Positions 8,287-17,200 of a stretch of DNA of 39,104 bases are shown here, one piece after another (within the stretch, counting starts at the first letter, position 1; every line of letters begins with the position of its first letter). The stretch is taken from positions 1-39,104 of IMG/VR virus record IMGVR_UViG_3300007234_000027. One strand, 5' to 3'. The notes beneath the pieces are model-generated. The model had not been told where the DNA came from. It did no database searches and saw nothing but the letters and a program-made list of their open reading frames with translations. Made by a program: the position numbers and the translations under genes. This stretch comes from a virus.

Positions 8287-11200
8287 AATACCATATGTTG
8301 ATCTTGGAGATACATTAAATACTCAAAGATTGCGATTTAATGATCTTATTGACTCGGTTGGAGATGTATCAACACTAAATACCGATGCATCAAATCTAAC
8401 AGCTGCTATTAACGAATTAAATGATTCAATGGGTGACTCCATTGCTATCACTACAACTGCTCAAACAATCAAAGGCGCAATTAACGAATTAGATTCAGAT
8501 CTTGGGCCAAGAGCACATACAACACTTTCTACAACTGCTAAAAATATCAGTGAAGCGATTAACGAATTAGATGCTGAACTAGGTACTGTTACTGCTGGTG
8601 CTATGGGAACAACTGCTTCTACCGTAAGTGGCGCCATTAGTGAATTAGAAGTTGAAATTGATACTTTAAATACATTTGCAGAACCCACTCAAAGTTTAAA
8701 TACAACTGCTATTACACTAGCTGATGCGATCAATGAACATGAGACTGATATTGGTTCTATGTCGCTGTCTACTGATGCATCAAACCTAACAGCTGCCATT
8801 AATGAATTAAATGATTCAATTGGCTCTGGTGGATTGAATACAATTGCTCAAACTCTTATTGGTGCTATCAATGAGCATGAGACTGATCTATATAGCACTG
8901 GCAACGTAGCATTTAGTGGAATGGCCTCTACTAGTTTCCAAGATGCTATAGAAGAATTAAGAGATTCTATGGGCACCTTTGGTAGCCTTACTACAACCAC
9001 CAAGAATGTTATTGGTGCGATTAATGAACATGAAACCGATATTGGTTCTATGTCATTAAATACGGTTGCATCCAATTTGACAGGAGCTATCAATGAGCTA
9101 AACGATTCAATTGGTTCTGGTGGATTAAACACTTCTGCAACTACTGTAATTGGTGCGATAAATGAGCACGAGGGTGACATTGGTAATATGTCTTTGACTA
9201 CAGTAGCAACCACTCTTACCGGCGCTATCAATGAGCTACGTGACTCTATGGGTACAGAGGGTGGACTAACAACAACTGCTAAGAATGTTATTGGCGCTAT
9301 CAATGAGCACGAAACCGATATTGGTTCTATGTCATTGAACACGCTTGCTACTAACATTACTGCAGCAATTAATGAATTAAATGACTCTATTGGTAATGGC
9401 GGATTAAGTACTACAGCCCAAACTCTTATTGACGCTATTAATGAACTAAATGATTCAATTGGTTCTGGTGGATTAAACACTACCGCTCAGACTCTTATTG
9501 GTGCTATTAATGAAATAGATGCTGATACAACTGATGCTGTTACTGAAGGCTCAACAAACCTTTACTATACTAATGAACGTGTTGATGATAGAATTAACAA
9601 TCTATTTGTAGCGGGTGAAGGTATAGATTTTACATATGATGATGGTGCGAACACATTTACAGTTGATGCTGAATTAGCGACTAGTGCGAATAAAGGTGTA
9701 GCCTCATTTAGTACAGATAATTTCTTAGTTACAAGCGGTGTTGTAACAATTAAAGATGATGGTGTTGCTCTAGGTACTGAAACAACTGGTAATTATGTAG
9801 CTACTATTGCTGGTACCACAAATGAAATTGCTGTTTCTGGGTCAGGATCAGAAACTGCTGCTGTAACTGTTGGCCTTCCAAGCGATGTAATAATTGCTAA
9901 TGACTTGACTGTTACTAATGATTTGACTGTCAGCAATGATATGACAGTTACTGGAAACTTAACAGTTAATGGTGATACAGTTACTCTAAATGCATCTACT
10001 CTAGCAGTTGAAGATGCAACGATAGTTATTTCAAAAGGTATTACTGATAGTGCATCAGCAGCAAATGCCGGAATTTATATAGATGGATCTTCTCTAACTA
10101 AGGGTACTGAAAACGGGACTGATTATTATCAAGGTATTAGATGGAATGAGACTTCTAAATATTGGGAAGCTACTGACTCCACCGGATCTTTCTATCAGTT
10201 GTCTATTGCTTCTCCAGCTACAGGTGGTTGGAAAGTTAGAGATGATGATAATGACGAATACTTTATCAATGCAACATCTGGTAGCGCCATCTTAAAAATT
10301 GATGGTGGAACTTCAGTACAAACTAATCTATCTGGTAGCACATTAACAGTTTCTGTAGATGATGCAACCACAGCTACTAAAGGTATTGCATCATTTGCAA
10401 CTGCAGACTTTGGTGTCACAAGTGGCGCAGTAAGTATCAAAGCAGGCGGGGTTTCAAATACTCAGCTTGAAGGCTCAATTGCTAATGCTAAGCTAACAAA
10501 CTCATCTATTACATTTGCTGATAGTGCTGCTACATCTACTGCCATTTCTTTAGGATCTACTGTTACATTCCAAGGTGATGATCCAAAAGGTGTGCATGTA
10601 ACAAATTCATCTGGCACATTTACAGTATCAGCAGATGATGCTAGCGATACTCAAAAAGGTGTGGCTAAGTTTAATTCAACTAACTTTACTGTTACGAATG
10701 GCAATGTGACTTCTAATGATATTACTATTAAAACTAGAGAAGATCCGACTGGCCAAACAGTAACTCTTGGTGGTACAGTAACTATTGATGCTGTCGACTC
10801 TGCATCAGTAAATGATATGATTGATTCAGCGTTTGGATCTAATGATTATATTCTAGCAAATTTAACAGACATTCCGCTTGGAACGAAAACATCAGGTGAT
10901 TATGTAAGCACTATTGCTGTTAGTAATGGTATTGCTTCATCTGGTGCCAGCTCAGGCGAAGGAATAGCTCACGCTCTCTCATTAGACTTCTCTACTTTAA
11001 CTGATATGACTAGTGGAGTAGCAGGCACCACTGAATTTATTCTTCAAGATGGTACTACAGAATCTCGTAAAGCGATGAGTGAGATTACTACTTCACAGTT
11101 TAATGGTGATGGCCTTACTAGAACTGGAGATATTACTCTAGATGCTTCTGGAGATGTTATACTTGATGCTGCTGCTGGTAATATTAAATTTAAAGATGCT

Positions 11201-11962
11201 GGTACAGATGCAATCTGGATTAATTATGCTTTGGGGGACAATGTAGAGATTGAAGCACAAGGTGCGAACAATTTAAAAATTCTGACAGACTTTGGAACAG
11301 GTGGAGATGTTAGAATAGGACCTGCTAACGGTATAATTGAATTTACCGAACACGACACAACAGCTGATTTATGGATTGATGTTTCTGGCACTGAACCAAC
11401 TATATATTCAGGCGCAGGAGATGATATTGTAATTAAATCTGGCGATGATATTATACTTGATGCTGCTGGAGGTGATATAACACTAAAAGATACCGATACG
11501 ATCTTTGGGGGATTGTCACAATCTGGTGGCCAACTTGTAATTAAATCTGGAACTTCGCCAACAGCTGCTTTGACTTTCAACGATGATGATGTTACAGTCG
11601 AAGGTGCACTTACTGTTGGCAACCTTTCTCTAGATCATAATTCATCTACTAATACTGGATCGACTGAAACGTTAAATTGGTCTACTTCCGCTTTCTTTCA
11701 AATTACATCTGCTAGCAGCTCAAACTTTACAGTGGCTTTCTCTAATATTCCAGCCTCTGGTAAATTTGCTCAAATTATGGTCTTATATAAAGCCAGCAAT
11801 CAGGGTGGTGTAGATATTACATGGCCAGCTTCTGTGAAATGGAGTAGCGGCGCAGTTCCACAAACTCCAGCCGGTCCTTCTCAAGATCAACTTTATCAAT
11901 TCTTTACATTTGATGGTGGAACATCCGTATATGGCGCTGTCGTGGGCCAAAACTTTGCCTAA
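8273..11962 (+). CDS. Long tail fibre with AINEL repeats
   Basis: A 1229-residue fibre. Residues 1-30 form an N-terminal attachment segment. Residues ~34-417 hold sixteen copies of a ~23-residue unit built around AINEL/AINEH, for example AINEHETDIGSMSLNT, giving a probable trimeric helical shaft. One NLYYTNERVDDRI motif follows, then beta modules with stacked DLTVTNDLTVSNDMTV strands and a DATIVISKGITDS element typical of marine phage fibres. The C-terminal ~110 residues (ETLNWSTSAFFQITSASSSN to VYGAVVGQNFA) form a terminal knob. The start ATG at 8273 lies inside the preceding small gene. Expected role: host-contacting tail fibre. No receptor specificity can be read. Confidence 0.8.
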   Translation: MANSRIPYVDLGDTLNTQRLRFNDLIDSVGDVSTLNTDASNLTAAINELNDSMGDSIAITTTAQTIKGAINELDSDLGPRAHTTLSTTAKNISEAINELDAELGTVTAGAMGTTASTVSGAISELEVEIDTLNTFAEPTQSLNTTAITLADAINEHETDIGSMSLSTDASNLTAAINELNDSIGSGGLNTIAQTLIGAINEHETDLYSTGNVAFSGMASTSFQDAIEELRDSMGTFGSLTTTTKNVIGAINEHETDIGSMSLNTVASNLTGAINELNDSIGSGGLNTSATTVIGAINEHEGDIGNMSLTTVATTLTGAINELRDSMGTEGGLTTTAKNVIGAINEHETDIGSMSLNTLATNITAAINELNDSIGNGGLSTTAQTLIDAINELNDSIGSGGLNTTAQTLIGAINEIDADTTDAVTEGSTNLYYTNERVDDRINNLFVAGEGIDFTYDDGANTFTVDAELATSANKGVASFSTDNFLVTSGVVTIKDDGVALGTETTGNYVATIAGTTNEIAVSGSGSETAAVTVGLPSDVIIANDLTVTNDLTVSNDMTVTGNLTVNGDTVTLNASTLAVEDATIVISKGITDSASAANAGIYIDGSSLTKGTENGTDYYQGIRWNETSKYWEATDSTGSFYQLSIASPATGGWKVRDDDNDEYFINATSGSAILKIDGGTSVQTNLSGSTLTVSVDDATTATKGIASFATADFGVTSGAVSIKAGGVSNTQLEGSIANAKLTNSSITFADSAATSTAISLGSTVTFQGDDPKGVHVTNSSGTFTVSADDASDTQKGVAKFNSTNFTVTNGNVTSNDITIKTREDPTGQTVTLGGTVTIDAVDSASVNDMIDSAFGSNDYILANLTDIPLGTKTSGDYVSTIAVSNGIASSGASSGEGIAHALSLDFSTLTDMTSGVAGTTEFILQDGTTESRKAMSEITTSQFNGDGLTRTGDITLDASGDVILDAAAGNIKFKDAGTDAIWINYALGDNVEIEAQGANNLKILTDFGTGGDVRIGPANGIIEFTEHDTTADLWIDVSGTEPTIYSGAGDDIVIKSGDDIILDAAGGDITLKDTDTIFGGLSQSGGQLVIKSGTSPTAALTFNDDDVTVEGALTVGNLSLDHNSSTNTGSTETLNWSTSAFFQITSASSSNFTVAFSNIPASGKFAQIMVLYKASNQGGVDITWPASVKWSSGAVPQTPAGPSQDQLYQFFTFDGGTSVYGAVVGQNFA
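8372..9523 (+). repeat. Sixteen ~23-residue AINEL repeats within the fibre gene
   Basis: The encoded protein repeats a unit of about 23 residues: a hydrophobic/Thr-rich segment (LNTTAQTLIG) followed by AINELNDSIG or AINEHETDIG. I count sixteen AI[NSE]E cores. The last seven to eight copies are close to regular in length and alternate AINEH and AINEL forms. Some neighbouring copies are nearly identical in DNA (for example around 9060-9120 and 9330-9490), which points to recent duplication. Earlier copies are diverged, with longer spacers around 8590-8700. Confidence 0.85.
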
Positions 11963-11971
11963 GAGGTATAA

Positions 11972-13753
11972 ATGCTATTATTACATAATCCAAACCTTGG
12001 CCATATTGTAAGTTACGATATCAGAAATTTAAGGCCTTCTAGATTAGATAGTGATAATGGCCCTCTGATGGTTGTTGATATGAATTACCCTGAATTTAAA
12101 TCTCAACTTTGGAATAAGCAAGGGCCGTGGAGAGATAGTGCTGACGGGGGACACGCCGGACAAAGGTTGCCGAAAGATTTTTATCCAAATGACACTGTTC
12201 AATATGATTTAGACAGGAGTGCTGGGGATACCTATTTCAGAGGCGGTATTCATAATATTAAATTCTGGCCAGCTGGATACAATGAAGCTTCTGGTAAAAG
12301 TTCTTTCGTTACTGTACATTACGGACCGCCCTATTACTTTGTTAGAAGATATGTTGGATATGGTGCATCACCAACCACTGGTTTCCAATTACAGCAAGAA
12401 GCAAGTCAAATTACTTCATGGCAAGTAAATAATCCTAGGGGAGATCTTTCAGAATTTCATAGATATTATTCTGGCCATAACTTTATTGGAGATTCTCAAT
12501 CATGGGATTATTCTGAAGCAAACTTATTTAGAAATGATTTATATTATGGTGCTTTCTTTAAATCATATCCATATTCTGCAGTAAATAATTTAGTTGATGT
12601 TGAATTTCCACACAATCAACTGATATGGACTCTAGAGTCTAGAGATGACGTGGCAGGTGACACCCATTGCGGGACCTTAAGAAGATATAATACTTCATCC
12701 TCTTATTGGCACAATTGGTCTTCTACTGCTTCATTCACCAGCCCAGCAACAACTATTGCTATAGATTCTGATTTTTTAAATGTAGCCGCAGGTGATGACT
12801 GGTATATTGGCCCATCATCCGGTAATTTTGTCGCGTCAGCGGTGAAAATAAGAATTCAAAGACCAGAAAGTGTTGCGATTCCGTCTACTCAACAAAGTAG
12901 AAAAGTTCTAATGCATGTACGTGGAATAATTCCAAGACATGATAGAGGATATAATTATAAAAGTTGGTATGATTGGGATCATCATGATAGTATAGGAAGC
13001 AACTACGTTGGGTACAGAAGCGATTGGATTATTTCAGCAACTTTAACTGATGCAGCTGATGCTAATATTACGGCTGATAGTAGTGCTTATCACTTTAATA
13101 TTGCTCAGCACATCGGATATCAAGGCTCCAATTATTCACCAACGAAACAGAGATATTATACCGACATTCAAGCCTTTGACATTAGTAATGATGGGAAAAT
13201 ATTAACTGTCGCGGTTGACGATTTTGCTGGCGGCGACGCTATACTAAACTTTACTTTAGATACACCATGGGATTTGCGCACGGTGCAACCATGGGATTGG
13301 TATGATAGCGCTGCTGCGGCTTCTGGCCGCGGTGGGACTGATACACTGTCCGGTTTTGGCATCAGCAAAAGCGTTGGGACCGCGATTAATGTTCCAAGGC
13401 GGGAGTTTTACACGAACGCAGATAGTGCTATGACATATAGATTATATAACATAGCAGACGTAAAAGGTATGACTGGAGTTGTTGGTAGTGGTACTTCTTA
13501 TCTTGGTGACTCTGGTGATTTTACTCACTGGACTATAAACAAAGCCGCCACCTACGAAAGAGGAATAGGTAACGGCATTAATGCTATTCAATGGAATGAT
13601 CGTGGAACCTTATTATACGTAGTGGGCCAAGATGGGGCTGTAGTACAATATGAAACTGGTATATTAAGAGATAGCGCTTTTGCTAAAGATTTATACTACA
13701 CCGATGACAGCACTGGACCCGGTGGAAAAATCACTTGGTATGGTAGAAAATAA
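11972..13753 (+). CDS. Putative receptor-binding/structural protein with propeller-like repeats
   Basis: A 593-residue protein rich in Trp and Tyr, without close family recognition. Two C-terminal segments resemble the repeat of marine beta-propeller-like proteins: DISNDGKILTVAVDD, followed by ILNFTLDTPWDLRTV (residues ~399-440), and AIQWNDRGTLLYVVGQDGAV, followed by VQYETG (~537-562). The usual form is FSxDGxxLYVV...QYxLSTPWDIST. The N-terminus (LGHIVSYDIRNLRPSR) reads like a capping strand. It starts at ATG 11972 behind an AGAGG ribosome site and ends just before an intrinsic terminator, making it the last gene of its transcription unit. Placement between two long fibres suggests a virion adhesin or fibre tip; function is inferred. 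Confidence 0.6.
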   Translation: MLLLHNPNLGHIVSYDIRNLRPSRLDSDNGPLMVVDMNYPEFKSQLWNKQGPWRDSADGGHAGQRLPKDFYPNDTVQYDLDRSAGDTYFRGGIHNIKFWPAGYNEASGKSSFVTVHYGPPYYFVRRYVGYGASPTTGFQLQQEASQITSWQVNNPRGDLSEFHRYYSGHNFIGDSQSWDYSEANLFRNDLYYGAFFKSYPYSAVNNLVDVEFPHNQLIWTLESRDDVAGDTHCGTLRRYNTSSSYWHNWSSTASFTSPATTIAIDSDFLNVAAGDDWYIGPSSGNFVASAVKIRIQRPESVAIPSTQQSRKVLMHVRGIIPRHDRGYNYKSWYDWDHHDSIGSNYVGYRSDWIISATLTDAADANITADSSAYHFNIAQHIGYQGSNYSPTKQRYYTDIQAFDISNDGKILTVAVDDFAGGDAILNFTLDTPWDLRTVQPWDWYDSAAAASGRGGTDTLSGFGISKSVGTAINVPRREFYTNADSAMTYRLYNIADVKGMTGVVGSGTSYLGDSGDFTHWTINKAATYERGIGNGINAIQWNDRGTLLYVVGQDGAVVQYETGILRDSAFAKDLYYTDDSTGPGGKITWYGRK

Positions 13754-13779
13754 TTTTAGTTTATAATTAGTTTTAAAAT

Positions 13780-13811
13780 AAAGGTCAACATTGTTGGCCT
13801 TTTATTTTTTT
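13780..13811 (+). terminator. Intrinsic (rho-independent) terminator
   Basis: A 10-bp stem, AAAGGTCAAC (13780-13789) pairing with GTTGGCCTTT (13793-13802) with one G-U pair and a three-base ATT loop, is followed by a T-rich tract. It lies 26 bases after the stop codon at 13753 and separates the baseplate/fibre unit from the next late promoter. Confidence 0.85.
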
Positions 13812-13826
13812 ATAAATTGATTTGAT

Positions 13827-13834
13827 TATAAATA
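13827..13834 (+). promoter_or_regulatory. T4-type late promoter element TATAAATA
   Basis: An exact TATAAATA lies in one of the few non-coding gaps, 16 bases after the terminator and 56 bases ahead of the ATG at 13891. In T4-like phages this octamer is the -10 element recognised by the phage late sigma factor gp55. Transcription would start around 13840. Two other copies of the octamer occur inside genes and are probably chance, but this one is supported by its position. Confidence 0.75.
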
Positions 13835-13881
13835 AAATCAAATGGAGCAGGGGCGTGTTGGCGCGTCCGACAAAGAAACAC

Positions 13882-13886
13882 GAGGA
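13882..13886 (+). promoter_or_regulatory. Ribosome binding site deciding the start at 13891
   Basis: GAGGA lies four bases ahead of ATG 13891. The alternative upstream TTG at 13822 overlaps the late promoter and would begin before the predicted transcript start, so this site favours the ATG. Confidence 0.75.
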
Positions 13887-13890
13887 TTTC

Positions 13891-14244
13891 ATGGCCCAAT
13901 ATGAAGAGTTTACTATTGACCAAGGCAGCGATGTATCTGTAGAAATAAGCTGCGTAAATATAGACGGATCAGTTAAAGATTTATCTAACCATACAATCCA
14001 AGCAAAAATGAAGAAAAGTTATAACAGTGACTCGGCAGACACTGTTGATTTTACTGCGGGCGTAGGTGTACCAGCAGCTGATGGAGTTATACTCTTATCT
14101 CTTACAAATAGTCAAACTGATGCTATTAAACCGGGAAGATGGGTATATGATGTTGAAATTTCTTTTGTAGATAGTGATGGCGCCGTAATTAAAGAAAGAA
14201 TTCTAGAAGGTAGAGTTCAAGTAACACCATCAGTCACTAGGTAA
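13891..14244 (+). CDS. Small beta-domain virion protein preceding the giant fibre
   Basis: A 117-residue protein beginning MAQYEEFTIDQGSDVSVEIS. It contains AKMKKSYNSDSADTVDFTAG and ends GRWVYDVEISFVDSDG plus ILEGRVQVTPSVT. This is an immunoglobulin-like or BppU-like beta fold in outline. I recognise it as a type of small protein found beside tail-fibre genes in T4-like marine phages. The frame is open upstream to a TTG at 13822, but that codon overlaps the late promoter; the ATG at 13891 has a good GAGGA site. It is the first gene of the new transcription unit, 6 bases before the 2191-residue fibre. A likely role is fibre attachment or baseplate adaptor; this is inference. Confidence 0.75.
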   Translation: MAQYEEFTIDQGSDVSVEISCVNIDGSVKDLSNHTIQAKMKKSYNSDSADTVDFTAGVGVPAADGVILLSLTNSQTDAIKPGRWVYDVEISFVDSDGAVIKERILEGRVQVTPSVTR

Positions 14245-14250
14245 GAGAAC

Positions 14251-17200
14251 ATGGCAGATAGAATCATAACAACAAAAATTAAAAATGTCAAAGTTGGTAG
14301 ACCAATTAGAAGTACTGTTGGAGCTACTATTACTTTTGGCGGTTTATCAGATACTCTTATCACTCTTCAGGCTCATGATGATACAATAATCTGGGATAGC
14401 GATTATGCAAGATGGGTAAACGTACCTTCTCTTACTCTTATAGATTCTGCTGTTTCTAATAATAGTACACTACAGTCATCTATTAGAGAGTTGATTAGTG
14501 GTTCTGGCGATGTCCAATATAATTCTTCTACTGGTGTAATTTCTTTAACAACAACTCAATCTAATTTTGATTCAAACTTTAATGTTGCTATAGATGCCGC
14601 AGCTCTAGATGGTGTTGGACTTGCATATGATTCCGGAACTAGAGCTCTTTCAATTGACAGCGCGGAATTAGCATCATACTATAGACAAGATATTAGATCT
14701 TATTTTTCAGCTGATGGTGATTTATCTTATAATGCCACAACAGGTGAATTTAGTTTTGATGTTGAGAATGTCTATACTCAAGCTAATTTCGACTCAGACT
14801 TTAACACAACTCTAGATAATGCTGCCATTGATGGTGTTGGTCTTACATACGATGCTGAAAACAATAAATTAAGTATTGACTCAGCTGAACTTTCACAATA
14901 TTATAGTACAAATGATATTACTGAAGGTTCCAATAATTTATATTACACAACAGCTCGTTCTGACTCAGATTTTGATGTAAGATTAGCAACTAAAACCACT
15001 AGTGATGTTTCTGAAGGAACTAATTTATATTATACAACAACTAGATTTGATTCTGATTTTGCTGCTATATTTGATTCTAATTTCAATATAGCATTAGATG
15101 GTGCGGCCCTAAATGGTAATGGATTAGATTATAATGATTTTGACAATACTCTATCCATTGCTGATACGCTAGTTGAAGCAGGCAATTATGGTGGAGTTAC
15201 AACATCATTAGATCTCCGCATTTTGTCAACTGGACAAATTGATTCAGCAGTGGCTAGACCTATCGCTGTTGTTCAAGCATTTACCTTTAGTGACTCATCT
15301 AGAGGGCAATTTACAATAAATACCCCTGCAGGCGACTTCACTGCTACTATGGGTGAGTATGTTACTGATGAAGCAAGAGCAGCTCTAGTTGCTGGTACTG
15401 GTGTAACTTATGACAGCGCTAATGGAATTATTTCAATTGGCCAAGCTGTTGCAACATCAAGTAATGTTCAGTTTAATAACTTAACACTTGATGGTGATCT
15501 TACTGTTAATGGCACAACAACCACTATTAATTCTACGACAATAAGTGTAAATGATAAGAATATCGTTCTTGCTGATAGCGCTGTAGACTCAGCTGCAACA
15601 GATGGAGCTGGTATTACTGTTGCAACTTCCGGAGCATCAATTACATACGATCATACAAATGCTACATGGGATTTGAATAGGCCTCTTGGAAGAGATATTA
15701 ATGTTCTATCAGAGCATTCTACAGATGATGTATCTGAGGGATCTAATCTATATTATACAACTGCTAGAGCAAATACAGATTTTGATACCAGACTTGCAAC
15801 TAAAACAACTGGTGATCTAACCGAAGGTTCTAATCTTTATTATACTAGATCTAGATTTGATAGTGACCTTGCTTCTGATCCATCAGTATCGTCAATTAGA
15901 ACTTATTTCTCTACAACTGGCGATTTAAGCTATGATAATTCAACTGGTGTCTTTAGTTTTAACGTTGAAGATGCTTATACTCAAGAAAACTTTGAGTCAG
16001 ACTTTACTCAAGCAGTAGACAGCATATCAACTAATTTAATACCAGGAGCTGATATTACATATGATCTTGGTAGTTCAAGTCGTAGATGGAGAGATTTATA
16101 CTTAAGCGGTAGTTCAATTAATCTTGGTAATTTAGTTATCACAGATAGTTCTGGAATTTTTGCTGTAAAAGATAGTGCTGGCTCTGTTGTACAAATTGAC
16201 CTTGCAACTAATACCACTAATGATTTAGCTGAAGGATCAACTAATTTATACTATACAACTGCTAGATTTGATTCTGATTTTGGTGATAATACAACAAGTG
16301 ATCTAACCGAAGGTTCTAATCTTTATTATACAGATGATCGTGTTAATACCTTTTTAGGAAGTGGGAGTGCAACAACATTAACAACAACTGGCAACGTTAC
16401 CGTTGGTGGCGATTTAACTGTTAATGGCACAACAACCACTATTAATTCTACTACGTTATCGGTTAATGATAAGAACATAGTTCTAGCTGATAGCGCTGCA
16501 GATTCTTCAGCTGCTAATGGTGCTGGTATTACTGTAGCTGGAGCTAATGCTACAATCTTATATGATCATGCAAATGCTACATGGGATTTAAATAGACCTC
16601 TTGGAAGAGATATTAACGTTCTTTCTGAACATAGCACTACAGATCTAAGCGAAGGTTCTAATCTTTATTATACTAGAGCAAGATTTGATTCTGCATTAGG
16701 AGATACTACATCAACTTCTACTATTAGAGGATATTTCTCAGCTGGTGGAGACTTATCATATAATTCTTCTACTGGTGAATTTAGTTTTGATGTTGAAAAT
16801 GTTTATACAAAAGCCAACTTCGATTCTGATTTCAACTATGCTCTAGACAGTGCTGCTTTAGGCGGCACAGGGTTAACATATACAGCTAGTACCAATACAT
16901 TAAGCATAACTAATACTGGTGTAGATTCAGGCGTATATGGTTCGGCGTCTTTAGTTCCTGTTCTTACTATTAATGCTCAAGGTCAAATTGATTCAGCTGG
17001 AACAGTTTCAGTTGCTGGAGTATCATCAGTTACTTTTGATAGCGCTAATTATAACTACACAATCTCTACAGCTGATGGTGGAAGTTACTTAAAGAACATT
17101 CATACCAGACCTACTCTATCCAATATTGCTGGCACTTATGGCTCAGCTTCAGCAGTTCCTATTGTAAAAGTAGATCAATTTGGTCACGTGGATTCTATTA

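Noticed and set aside
8848-9480. A 210-codon minus-strand open frame inside the AINEL fibre.
   Set aside because: It is the antisense of the repeat (repeated SLIAP phrases), has no promoter or ribosome site, and the plus-strand fibre frame is clearly real.
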